Shown here in pieces: positions 1-10,131 of a stretch of 64,000 nt of DNA. Made by a program: the position numbers and the translations under genes. The notes under the pieces are model-generated. The model searched no databases. It saw only the letters and a list, made by a program, of their open reading frames with translations, and was not told where the DNA came from. Position 1 is the first letter of the stretch; the number at the start of each line of letters is the position of its first letter. Origin of the DNA: Utricularia gibba (Eukaryota > Streptophyta > Magnoliopsida > Lamiales > Lentibulariaceae); assembly GCA_002189035.1 (NCBI GenBank), contig NEEC01000008.1, forward strand, positions 1,426,001 through 1,490,000. The letters run 5' to 3'.

Positions 1-877
1 TTCGGCTTCGTCGCCACTGCCATCCTCATTTCCATGTTCCTTGCCATGGCCATCTTCGAGAAGTTTCTCAGAGTCACCGACACTCGCCGCCGCACCCACC
101 ACGACCTCGAGTCCCAGACCCACCTCGGCAACATCCCACAATCCAATTTCCACCACAAACTGTGCTGCCCATCTCCCAAAGTAAGCATTTTATTTATTCA
201 CTTTGTTTGAGTTTGAGGACATGTACTGGTTTCTTTTCTCTGTTTTTGGTCCCTACTTCTCTTGAATGTCCACCATGGTAACAGATACAGATAGGATACT
301 CCAAAATACCAGGTATTCTTACCGCATACAGGCAGCCTGTCCGAGTCGAGAAGGTTTGTTAGTTTCACTGTATCTGCTGTAGACCCCCAGACCAATACAT
401 AGGACACCCCATACATCAATGCCCACCGAATCAACAGAAGCTTGCTGGCACTAAAAATCCAATCTTTCCGACATTCAGAGATGTCCTGTCCACTAATGTG
501 TTAAAACTTGTTGGCCCATTGCCTCAAGTTTATCAGCCTGTGCAACCATCTATCAATCTAAATCATTGCACATCATTATTGAGGTCCAATTATTTGGAAC
601 AGTGGCCTCAATCCTAGTTGTCCATCTCTTGATAACGACGAATCGGATACCTCAAATGCATTTTCAATTCCAGGACATTTGCTTTAATGCAGACAGGTAA
701 CATGTTTCTTGCTTGGTGTTTGCTGCGGCTTGACTCCAGGCCTGTATGGAAGATGCTCCGGAGGTTTCGGTCGTCATGCCTGGGGATAAAGTTCCGACGT
801 ATCTCGCGAATCCGGCGCCGTGTCCGGAGACTGGGAGTGGGACCATGGAGAATGAATCCAATAAGCAACGACGTTGA
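1..877 (+). CDS. Small plant membrane protein, 5' partial (two exons visible)
   Basis: The window opens inside an exon (1-180) in frame 1. It encodes a hydrophobic stretch beginning FGFVATAILISMF and continuing to about residue 20, consistent with one membrane-spanning helix, followed by a basic and acidic cytosolic-type tail. The exon ends at a GTAAGC donor in phase 0. The second exon (740-877) follows an AG acceptor at 738-739 and encodes a tail containing VSVVMPGDKVPTYLANPAPCP, ending in TGA at 875-877. I recall a family of short, uncharacterised plant transmembrane proteins with the same order: membrane helix, polar linker, then a VSVLMPGDxxPTFIAHPAP-like C-terminus. The biochemical role is unknown. 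The start codon lies upstream of the window. The 559-bp intron and the phase match support the two-exon reading; no third exon is needed. Confidence 0.7.
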
Positions 878-1527
878 AGCTTACGGAGGACGGAGTTGTT
901 TGCGCCCCTGATACTTTGTACATTTCTGGAACGGCATTTGTGATACCGGTGGTGCACCGGCGGAGGTTCAATTGCCGATGGCCCGGTAGCACCACCTCCC
1001 ATTCTAGCCCAAGACATTTATCTTCGGCCCATAAATATAAAGCTCATGTTAACACTAATAAATTGGGCTCATAAAACGCTGTGATTTAATCTTATCCATA
1101 GAACCATGTGATTCTTCTTCTTTGCATTGAGTTCTCAAATTTTTTTTTGTGTAAATATATTAAATCTAAACTAAAATAAACAAAATCAACCTATAAAAAC
1201 ATAATACATAGTTTCGAATATACTTGATGTAATATCTTTTAAATCGTGATGATTAACATGGATCATAATACATAATTTCGAATATACGCAATTAAGGAAA
1301 TTCAAATAATTGAAAAAATTTAAAACGTGGGCTCCAAGAAGTTTATGAGAGGCTGCTTGACTTACTTCCACGAAGCGTACATGGGAATATTATCTGGTTG
1401 ACGGTCTTCAACAAGACGCGTAGCGGAGACTATTCAGTAGTGCGCTTTCTTCAGTCGACTTTGTGCTATAAATTAGCGTTGGGAAAGCATTTTCCAGGCA
1501 CCGATTCAAAATTCCGATCCTAACGAA
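878..1527. other. Intergenic interval, 3' flank of the membrane protein gene and HIPP promoter
   Basis: No coding exon is supported here. The left part is the probable 3' UTR and terminator region of the preceding gene. From about 1140 to 1330 the DNA is AT-rich with a short imperfect duplication: the phrase ATAATACATAxTTTCGAATATAC occurs near 1201 and again near 1265. The right end is the proximal promoter of the HMA-domain gene. Confidence 0.6.
1467..1473 (+). promoter_or_regulatory. TATA box of the HIPP-like gene
   Basis: TATAAAT lies 55 bp upstream of the ATG at 1528, a normal distance for a plant TATA box with a short leader. Confidence 0.5.
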
Positions 1528-1836
1528 ATGAAGAAGATTGTTCTGAAATTCGACTACTCAAACGAGAAAATGAAGCGGAAGGGGATGAAGAAGGTCTCCA
1601 GTATCTCGGGTGTGGAGTCCATCGCTGTTGATGCCGGCGCCAAGAAGCTGACGATCACCGGGGATGTGGACCCGGTGGTGGTTGTGGATCAGTTGCGGAA
1701 GCTTTGCGCCGTCGACATCGTCTCCTTCGGCCCGGCTAAGGAACCAGAGGCGAGCATCAAGATAGACCAAGTCCGGGAGCAATGGCAGCAGGGATTTCTT
1801 GCGCCCTATTCTTATTACTATCAACCTACTTATTAG
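1528..1836 (+). CDS. Heavy-metal-associated (HMA) domain protein, HIPP/HPP type
   Basis: A single-exon 102-residue protein with one HMA ferredoxin-like fold over about residues 1-72: the first strand MKKIVLKF, a helix, the SGVESIAVD strand, the KKLTITGDVDP turn and strand, then the VVVVDQLRK helix and the IVSFGPAK strand. This order is that of the plant HIPP/HPP group whose members start MKK(V/I)VLK. Two hallmark features are missing. The metal-binding CxxC is replaced by YSNEKMKRK, and the C-terminus ends QPTY with no CaaX prenylation box. It is therefore better called an HPP-like protein and probably binds neither metal by CxxC nor a membrane by farnesylation. The start is the first ATG after a clear TATA box. 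Members of this clade act in stress responses; the role of this one is not evident. Confidence 0.85.
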   Translation: MKKIVLKFDYSNEKMKRKGMKKVSSISGVESIAVDAGAKKLTITGDVDPVVVVDQLRKLCAVDIVSFGPAKEPEASIKIDQVREQWQQGFLAPYSYYYQPTY

Positions 1837-3067
1837 ACCATTTCACCACCGCCCACAGTGAATCCAATCCTCCCTCATCTTGCCGGCGCGGCTGATCCTC
1901 CTTTGTGTTCATAGATTTGTATTATACAAGTATTGTGTCATGTGAATAAGATACAAAACATGCTCTCAGGCATGTGTTTCGTTCTTAGTGTGTGTTCTTT
2001 TCTTGGATGGCGACAGCAATTTGTACGCCTTTTGAAACAGTTGCAAATAAATATGCTCTAGGAGGAGCAGTTCTTGAAATTGAATGTTTTCTGGTATGCA
2101 TCGTTGTGGGCTTTTACTCCTCTCTACTCACCTTCCTCCCATGGATGAACACAATCTTTGGGTTGGTCTGAGCCCTGGATTTGGTTGTCTCTAGTGTTCC
2201 TGAACTTTGATCCCCTGTTCTTGTCCTGCGTCTTTGAGTTCCTGAGGTTCGTTCTTGTGCTGCTGCCGCGAGAACGTATTTCTTGTAATAGTTTTCAAAA
2301 TTCCTATCGAATCTTCCCAAATTGCCTATTTCCCCTAAATCAAAACAGGAGGAATAAGCTCCGTAGGGTCGATAGGATACCGAGGGGATTGCGACGGGGG
2401 AATTCCTCTGTAGCGGATCTCGGTGTCCTCTCCCTTGACTTTCCGAGGTAGCAGGCCCACACTACCGCCCGCCATAGCGACTCATTCTCCACTGGGGGGG
2501 GGGGGGGGGGGGGAAAAGCGAATCACTTCATTATTTTAGGTCGTTTGACAGTCGTGGGCCTAGGGATTTGTCCGATGCATCGTGCATTTGGGTTGCTTTG
2601 TTGTTTCTGTAGCGCTCTGGCTTCCCAGTAAGCCGTTTTTATATTGTTTTCTTTAGATTTCGGGAATACGTAGATTACTATTTGCTTTGATGAGTCAAGA
2701 TCCTGTTTTTCTTTTTTTTTATTCTGCTTGTGCGACTGATTTCTGTAGTTCTCTGTTATGGGCATCCAGATGGTGTTTTGACCTCAATGATGATTGATGA
2801 TGCGATTTGTAAATTTGGTTGGTAATGTTATATTGCAGTGGATAGAGAAAAAAGGATTGATCTTTTAGAACTCCAAGTGTATGCAGGTATCCAGATGGTG
2901 TTTTATCATCTGGGCTTTCTTGAAGTTTGATGGAGGGGTTGATTCATCTTTCCTTATAATTTGGTGATGGGATTGGAAAACATCAGGCGATTTGAGTCTG
3001 GTGCATGCAGGAGAATATTGTGATCAACTTACTTGTTTGTCAGAGTGGCTTTTGGAACTGATCTTCC
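1837..3067 (+). other. 3' flank of the HIPP gene and long leader/promoter of the Raf-like kinase
   Basis: AATAAA near 2046 could serve as the HIPP polyadenylation signal. From about 2100 to 3067 the base composition is less AT-rich and rich in short T tracts and pyrimidine runs. This resembles a 5' UTR with one or more leader introns for the downstream kinase, but I cannot place the splice sites. Short open frames here have no family resemblance. The interval contains the poly-G tract listed separately. Confidence 0.4.
2494..2513 (+). repeat. Poly-G homopolymer, 20 bases
   Basis: An uninterrupted run of 20 G lies in the presumed leader region of the Raf-like kinase. Such runs are rare in plant DNA, difficult to sequence, and capable of forming G-quadruplex structures if real. 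Confidence 0.9.
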
Positions 3068-4796
3068 ATGGAGGAAGAGGCTGCTTCTTGGATCAGGAGA
3101 ACCAAGTTCTCTCACACGTTTTGCCATCGCATGGCTCCTTCAATGCTGTCCTCTTCTTTATCTCTTCAGGCGACCAAAACAGGGAGAGAAGTTGCTCTTC
3201 TACATCAGAGATCACTGCCAAATGTCGTTGAGATTCACAATAACCCTGCAAATAACAAGATGAGGGCAGTGTCGCCTCTCCCAGAATTAACACTTCCAGA
3301 AGCATTCAGTGAAGCTCGCTCAAGCCAGAAAAGGTTCTCGACCCCAAGCCCGAGAAGGGAAGATTCAGAGAAAAGTGTTGTTACAAAGTTCTTCAATCGG
3401 GATAGCAAGGTGACCAAGTCTTTCAGTGAAACCAGGTCTTCCACGCCGGAGGTGAAGTTTTCAAGAAATTCAAGGTCTCTTTCTTATTCCCCTTTCCTGA
3501 AACCGAACGACAAAACAAAGAGTCAGAAAGAGTCTTCAGGGTGGAGCAAGTATTTTGATCACGGTGGTGGAGGGTGAGCGCAGTAGCAACTTTGGACAAA
3601 CAGTTTGAAGTTGATCTTTCCCAGTTATTCCTGGGACTAAGATTTGCGCATGGCGCACATAGTCATCTCTACCGTGGGAAATACAAGGACGAACCTGTTG
3701 CAGTAAAGATCATCAGATTCCCAGATGATGACGATGAAAATGGATCACTGCGTTCTCGCTTTGAGAAGCGATTTACTAGGGAGGTCACCATCTTGTCACG
3801 TCTCCGCCATCAAAATGTGTTGAAGGTAACTGCTTCATTCGCTTCTTTCTTACTCCAGTTCACTGATTGAGCCCTCTAATAAGCACCCATGACTGCAGTT
3901 TGTAGCGGCATGCCAAAAACCTCCAGTCCTCTGCATCATAACAGAGTATCTGCCCTCAGGGTCTTTGAGATCGTACTTGACCAAGCTTGAGGAAAAACCC
4001 CTCCCTCTTCAAAAGCTTTTAACCATGGCTCTGGACATTGCCAGAGGGATGGAATATATCCACTCAAAGGGAGTTATTCATCGGGACCTTAAACCCGAAA
4101 ACATCCTCATAACAGAGGATTTCCATCTCAAACTTGCAGACTTTGGTATTGCTTGCGAGAACTCTTGTGATACTGTTTCAGATGATCCCGGTACATACCG
4201 CTGGATGGCCCCGGAAATGATCGACCGGAAGCACCACAAGCACTACGAGCGCACGGTAGATGTGTATGGATTTGGTCTCATCTTATGGGAACTTGTGGCT
4301 GGAACCATTCCTTATCAAGATATGACACCCATACAAGCTGCCTATGCGGTAGTTACCAAGGTCGGTTACCTTTTTCTGCTACGTCCGAAACACCACCTCT
4401 GCACCAAGCCCTCCTCTCTAGAATCGATTTCCTTCCTTATTGATTGCCGAGCTGACACTGTAATGCACTTAATGCTGCTGCTGCTACTACCTTGCTATTT
4501 CTGTCTTCTAAATCCCATTTGGTCATACGCATTTCCAGAAGTTAAGACCCGTTGTGCCTCCCCACTGCCCTCCCGCCATGAAACTCCTGATCGAGCAATG
4601 CTGGTCATCTCGGCCGGAGAAACGCCCCCAGTTTCCACAGATTGTGGAGGTTCTGGAAGCGTTCGAGTCCTCGTTTGCCCGCGATGGAACCCTGGAACTT
4701 GTTCCCAAATCCATTCTCCAGGATCTCGTGAAGGATGAGCTTCAGCATGATCGAGACATAGGAGCAAGCAACAAGATCGCGCCAAAAAGGGCTTGA
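3068..4796 (+). CDS. Raf-like MAPKKK-type protein kinase with a one-base frame break
   Basis: Three exons: 3068-3825, 3899-4360, 4539-4796. The N-terminus MEEEAASWIRRTKFSHT matches the plant Raf-like (C group, HT1-related) kinases that carry a 150 to 200 residue Ser-rich leader ending in WSKYFDHGGG before the catalytic domain. Catalytic motifs are all present: VAVKII lysine, HRDLKPEN, DFG, GTYRWMAPEM and the IEQCW region, with a C-tail of family-like sequence ending KRA. Introns are 73 and 178 bp with GT-AG ends. The reading frame breaks at about 3567-3574. The leader frame runs into TGA at 3577, while the kinase frame resumes at once as VSAVATLDKQFEVDL. Adding one base there joins both parts and gives about 492 residues, the usual family length. 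A 30-bp intron at this point is too short and would not restore frame. The gene is either frameshifted or carries a consensus error. It is predicted to be a cytosolic Ser/Thr kinase. Confidence 0.85.
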
Positions 4797-6013
4797 CCAC
4801 CGGGTACTGGTGTCTGGACCCCCATGTGATGTAACCACGTCACGGCGGCGCGTGATCCCATTTGAAATAATATATAAAATTCTTAATCAGAATAATAATA
4901 AAAAAACAACCCCCCACCCCCGGGTCCTAATCGGACTACTTGCCCCAGTTGCCGATTCACATCGTGTCTTAAAACCGCCTGGCAATTTCGTTATGATGAT
5001 AAATAATTGATTTCAGCATCCTACAATTAGCAAATAAAAATATTGTGTATTTTATTCAGGTCGATTTATCAATATATTTTTTAATTTTACTTTCAAAATC
5101 CGTATTTTTGAATTTTAAAAAAACAAGTTATTACCAGGAGAAAAATTGTTCCTTCAAAAATTTCCGATATTATTTTAAATGAAAGCGAAAATAGAGCCAT
5201 AACTATGTTGCAGGAGATCCGAACCTCTTGGTCCACTGAACCACAAATAAAAACAAACGCAACAATATTCCATAAAATATATCAGCGCGTAAAAATTAAT
5301 TAATCGGAATGAGAAAAGAGTGTGGGTGAAGGAAACGCCCCGCCCACTCGCGCGTGCACTCACCCTCGTTCCTTAATTACCTATTACCACGTTAATTATT
5401 CATTAACACGGCCTTGTTGCTTTGTTTAAAAATAAAAACGCTTTTACATTCACATATTCTGTATTATAAAATTATTTAATTTGATAACAAAAATAATTTC
5501 ATAACACTTTTTAGAAACAAAATACATTTAAATGGTAGTGTTTTGAATCGTCAAAAAATCATAAACCGTAATTTAATAGATTCAATTGTAGTTTAAAAAC
5601 TTTTTTTAATATTCTTTTGATATATAACATCAGTCGTAATTAATTAATCGAATTCTAATTAAATCGTTATTTATTTATTTTTTTCAAATTTCATCCAACC
5701 ATTTTAATAAATGATTAAAAATTAAACCGTGAATTAAAACGCAAAATGATGCATTAATGTGGGCATGCGTGTGTGTGATATGGGATTAAGGAGGGGCTTA
5801 ATGGTTAATAAATTAAATTGGCGTATTATTAGTTAATAGAAAATGGTGTTGTTGTTCACGTGAATCCCACGCTGGCGTGTCTTATCTGCCAGATGCTCCG
5901 CCAATGCCATCCGACCCACCAGAAAACAAATAATAATAATAACCAGGTTTAGACTGGATTTTCAACTATAAGTAAACTGTCTTCCCTTCCCAACTTCCTC
6001 TGGCAGGACGCGC
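4797..6013. other. AT-rich intergenic interval between the kinase and VQ genes
   Basis: No exon or RNA gene recognised. The middle (5000-5750) is strongly AT-rich, with short A and T tracts and no long open frame. A C-rich patch lies near 4908-4925. The right end, from about 5850, is the probable promoter of the VQ gene; CACGTG occurs near 5858. Confidence 0.6.
5967..5972 (+). promoter_or_regulatory. Possible TATA box of the VQ gene
   Basis: TATAAG lies 47 bp before the ATG at 6014. It is a weak match but correctly placed. Confidence 0.3.
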
Positions 6014-6538
6014 ATGGAGAATCCGGCGGAAGCCCCCGCTACGGCCACAATGAGCCACCACGGCTCCGCCGCGCCGCCGTCTCCCAGATTCAGATCCACG
6101 CTCAACGAGGCCCACCCAACCACCTTCGTCCAAGCCGACTCCTCCTCCTTCAAACGCGTCGTTCAAATGCTCACCGGTTCCTCCCAAGCTCCGCGCTCCG
6201 GCGCCAAGGAAACTTCGCCTCCCAAGCTCTACGAGCGAAGGAATGCGCACAAGAGCTTCAAAATAAGCACCCCGGGGGCGGGTTCATGGGTCGGGTCGTT
6301 CCGAGGGGAAGTGCTTTCTCCCAGTGTTCTCGATTTCCCGTCGCTGTCGCTCAGCCCCGTGACGCCGCTGATACCGGATCCGTTCATCCCGTCGGCGGGT
6401 CAGCTGAATCTAGCGGCGGAGGAGAAAGCGATTAGAGAGAAGGGGTTTTATCTGCATCCGTCGCCGGTGAGTACCCCTAGGGACTCGGAGCCCCGACTTC
6501 TGCCCCTGTTTCCAGTCACTTCCCCAAAAGCTCTCTGA
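6014..6538 (+). CDS. VQ-motif transcriptional co-regulator
   Basis: Intronless, 174 residues, as is typical for eudicot VQ genes. The core motif FKRVVQMLTG (FxxxVQxLTG) lies at about residues 47-56, directly after TTFVQADSSS. The C-terminal half contains KLYERR, a Ser/Pro-rich region with SLSPVTPLIPDP, and EEKAIREKGFYLHPSP. This order matches the VQ4/VQ11/VQ31/VQ33-like group, several of which are MAP kinase substrates; the SP and TP pairs in the second half are candidate phosphosites. VQ proteins bind WRKY DNA-binding domains through the VQ core and act in the nucleus in defence and development. The initiator is the first ATG of the frame after a TATA-like element. Confidence 0.93.
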   Translation: MENPAEAPATATMSHHGSAAPPSPRFRSTLNEAHPTTFVQADSSSFKRVVQMLTGSSQAPRSGAKETSPPKLYERRNAHKSFKISTPGAGSWVGSFRGEVLSPSVLDFPSLSLSPVTPLIPDPFIPSAGQLNLAAEEKAIREKGFYLHPSPVSTPRDSEPRLLPLFPVTSPKAL

Positions 6539-8036
6539 TTTTTTCTCATCGATGTTGTTCCCTTTTTGGTAATTCAAAAATGCCCAAAAAAAAAGAAAAA
6601 TCCTGATTATTGACATCACATCACGTCACCTTAAAATACTCTCATTTTCACTCTACCTTATTAAATAAATAAAAATATATATTATACTTTTCAAGTTTTT
6701 CCTCAATAATTAAATTATTGCATAACGCATGTAAAAAAAATAAAATTTTCATAAAGGGGTGTCAATGTGACATATGACATCATTAATGATATCACATCGA
6801 TTAGAGATAGAATGAAATTGAATTAAATGACCACGTAAATATTACACAAGGTCTTTTCCCCAACATGGAGAATATCCTTGGTAGGACATATAATATAATA
6901 TATGGTCATATGGCATTGGTAACGGAATAATGAGAAATGTGCGTGCTACAACACATAATATTGGTGTCCTAATTGTACCCTTGTTACCAAGTTCTATGGG
7001 TATTAATGTGGACCATAAATAGGGTCGCGGTCTGCTCCAATAAACCAAAGTATGGACTCGACCCGAAATTATTTGGCTATTTCACTTACACCCAAAAGCT
7101 TGGCCCTTATTGCCGCGTGTCCGACACCGGGCTCATAGGTGGACTCCCGTGTCCCCGATTCAAATTTGGTAATCTCTGTTTTTTTAATCATATATTAAGA
7201 TTATTTTTGAAATGATGAGAAGCGTCATAAATATGTAAGATTTTTGCATTAAATTTTTTTGGAGAGGATTACATGGAAGTTTTCAATTATAGAAATTAAG
7301 ATTTCTATATTGCATTTGAGTTGCCTTATATGCATTTCCTTGGTAGTTATAAAGAGCACATTGATGTGTATAATAGATGGTATCATAGATTTAAAAACGT
7401 TAGCCAATCAGAACAGGCCACGACTGAACAGTTTTTATCGGCTGGAATGAATTATTTACTAGCTGGGCCAACGCGGCCCATTTTCGGAGTCGATGATTGA
7501 TTACCCACAGTTCAGATCGATCGATTCCGTAAGCTTACGACCGCCGGGGCGGCGCGATTCCTCTGCTTCACCTCGTTCCCCTGCCCGGCTGGTGGAGGAG
7601 AATCCCGATTTTGCCGTCCCAGGTTGCGATGCTTACCGACAGGAGGTAATCGACGACTCAATCAACTTGTGCCCTGAAAATGCTGCGTTTCCCTTCTTAC
7701 TGTGTGCAGCTGACGATGGGTAATGCGTGGAAGGGTCAACTGCGTCGGCAGATCCATGTGATCGTTTAGTATTATTCGTTTACTTTGTTTGAACCTTCGC
7801 TCTTGTCGTTGTTTTTGCGTTCAGTTGATGATCGAAGCTGCTAGATTCTGCTGCAATTTGTTGGTTGGACAGTTGAATACATATCGCAGTCTTATGATTC
7901 ATGTACAGTACGAGATAGCAGCTCCTTCCCCCGAAGCAGGGATATGCAAGCTATAGCTTACAAAAACAAACCTCAGAAACAACACAAGAAGTATCTACAT
8001 GCAGCAGTTCACCTCACCACGGGTGCTGGTATCCCT
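6539..8036. other. Interval between the VQ and DRM1 genes, with an unassigned short open frame
   Basis: 6540-7450 is AT-rich with no recognised gene. It contains one member (6793-6810) of a dispersed motif described under findings. From about 7490 to 7730 the DNA turns GC-rich and holds a 76-codon open frame (7493-7723, plus) starting MIDYPQFRSIDSV. I do not recognise the product. A donor-like GTAATC at about 7648 and an acceptor-like TGTGCAG near 7710 would allow a short spliced product ending in a TMGNAWKGQLRRQ-like tail. This is speculative. 7730-8036 is the 3' flank of the minus-strand DRM1 gene. Confidence 0.35.
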
Positions 8037-8538
8037 TCAACGGTGCTCGCTCCTCGTCTCCCCACTGTAAAGCCTGCGGATCAAACCTGGGTTAAGTTTC
8101 TTGTACAGATCTAACCACCCTTGTGGTTATTTGAGGTGCAGCAGTAGTTACCAGTCATAAACTGTGGGGGAGTTAGGCTCAGGACGGTCGAAATAGTGAG
8201 CACCGATGGACTTGGTGGCAAGGTTGCTGCCGGGGTGAAACACACTCCTCCACACGTTCTCACGGCGCGCCGACGTTGGCGACGGCGTGGTCGGGGTGGT
8301 CGGGGTAGTCGGCATCGACACCGATTTCTGAAACTTGCTGCTGCTGGCCTCTCCTCCAACGTCAACTAACGAAACAAACACAAGATGAGTAGCCCAAACA
8401 AAGACAACAGTGAAGTGACAAGTAACCAACACCTTTGATGTTCATAGGCTTGGTGTAAGCCTTCTTTAGCTCCGTGAGGCCACGCTCCGGTATCGGCCCC
8501 GCAACGACGTCGTCCCAAAGATGCTCAAGGAGGACCAT
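8037..8538 (-). CDS. DRM1: Dormancy-associated / auxin-repressed 12.5 kDa protein (DRM1/ARP)
   Basis: Three exons on the minus strand: 8538-8433, 8365-8152 and 8073-8037, encoding 118 residues. The start MVLLEHLWDDVVAGPIPE is the conserved N-terminus of the DRM1/ARP family. It continues with GLTELKKAY, the GGEASSSKFQKSVSMP segment, a TP-rich repeat (PTTPTTPTTPSP), ENVWRSVFHPGSN, FDRPEPNSPTVYDW and the last-exon tail LYSGETRSEHR. The family is intrinsically disordered, accumulates in dormant buds and non-growing tissue, and is repressed by auxin and sucrose; its molecular activity is unknown. Exons join in phase (106, 214 and 37 nt). The second intron interrupts the Trp codon of YDW, so a transcript retaining it reads TGG then TAA and stops straight after that Trp. 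Confidence 0.93.
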
Positions 8539-8590
8539 GATGATTGCTCAGGACCAGACTGACCGTCGGTCGGGGTGGATGATGGAAGAA

Positions 8591-8596
8591 TATATA
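8591..8596 (-). promoter_or_regulatory. TATA box of the DRM1 gene
   Basis: TATATA on the minus strand lies 53 bp upstream of the start codon at 8538. Confidence 0.45.
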
Positions 8597-10131
8597 GACC
8601 GCCTTCATGTCTATCCATTCACCCAGTTTTTCTTTTTTCTTTTTTTTTTCCAAATACTCAACCAATGGAATACTGTAAACCTGATGGGCTATTTTCAGTG
8701 GGATGTTGACAAGAAATAGTAGCGGTGAAAATAACGGAATTTCTCCCTCAAGAGAACGTTAGAATCTAATCAATGACAATTACCAGGATAAATATTTTAT
8801 GTTTATTAGTATTTATAATTATTTTATATTTAAAATAAAAAATATATATTCATGGATGAAAATGTGAATCCTGAAAATGGGTTATTTTGTTTAAATTAAA
8901 ATTATTCTCATAAACATAATTAATGTCGCATAGACTTGGTGACAGGAAATTAAAGTGAGATACCACTGGAAGTAAATAAAAATATCTCGAAACTGACTAA
9001 TTCCAGGCACTTACTTCTCTGTCCAGGCTACAGGTGTACGGCCGCCAGGAATAATGACTACTTTTCATTAAATTAATCAAAATATAAAATACTTTTCGAT
9101 ATAAAATAGACTATTCTAAGAATAGATTATGCATATCAACATATGGACACCTCAGCGGTGGGGTGAGATGGAGCTCTGGACCGGGGGGTATTTACTATTT
9201 AGTGCTGGTTTTGCTATCGCCAGATCACGTAGGTGGAGGGCCAATAGAGGAAAGTGGATCCATGTTTTGGATAAGGATGAAGACTTGAGATCCGACAGCT
9301 GTGATGTGGGCCCCCTAAACATAATTGGTGACGCCTAGTGCTGATGGATAACGTGTAAGTAAGGCTCCGTTGAATATGTTCAATCGGGGCCGGTCCATTG
9401 ATCTCCTTGTTGGGCCGACAACATTAAACACTATTGGGCCACTACAAGGTGATACTGGGTCCCATCTTATCGGGTAGCAACAGTACTTCCTGCCCAGAAA
9501 CGCAGCCCGTGCAGCACACCGCCGTTTAGGTCAAAAAAATGAAAAAATAAAAAGGAAAAGAAAAAGACAAAGTTCCCCAATTTATGATTTTGCCGGGTAA
9601 AAAGCAAAGGCACATCTCCAACCAATGCCGTCGGTGGAAATGCATGCTACACAGGGTCATGATTTTCTTCTTCTTTATTAATAAAAAAATCAATATATTA
9701 TACTCTACTAAACATTATAATATTCCAATATAAGTAAATATTTTAATATTTTGAGGTAAAATAATATTGACTGAGGTAAATGGTATAAGGTAACGAATCC
9801 GGCGTCGTACGCATGAGGTGAACTTGTAACTTCTCTTGCCTGCTTTTATTACATTTAATATGTGTCAGTTTCTTGTTATAAAGTGAAATGACGTCCGGCA
9901 ACGTGTCAAATTTAATTGCAATTTTATCGTCTTTTTTGGGAAAAATTATTTTGTTAATGACGTTATGGTACACGTTTGAAGACAAATAAAAGACTGATTT
10001 CACTTCAATTTTCAACATATGTGCTTGATAATAACAGAGGGGTGAACTTGAGAATTCACCGCACGAGTGCAAATCGGAGACACAAACCAAACCACCCTAG
10101 CAAACTATAGGAGATGATGGACCTTTGCAGT
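8597..10131. other. Intergenic interval between DRM1 and E6-like genes
   Basis: 8600-8720 is DRM1 promoter. 8750-9120 is AT-rich. 9130-9520 is more GC-rich but has only a short, unrecognised frame. 9530-10090 is again AT-rich and includes a 115-codon minus-strand frame (9743-10090) with no family resemblance and AT-driven composition; I do not call it a gene. The right edge is 3' flank of the E6-like gene. Confidence 0.55.

Noticed and set aside
3574-3603. 30-bp intron explaining the Raf-like kinase frame break
   Set aside because: Far below the minimum plant intron length, and removing it does not restore the kinase frame.
7140-7165. tRNA-like GATTCAAATTTGG string
   Set aside because: No acceptor stem, D arm or anticodon arm could be formed around it. 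No tRNA was convincing anywhere in the window.
9743-10090. 115-codon minus-strand frame
   Set aside because: AT-driven amino-acid composition, no motifs, in the 3' flank of another gene.
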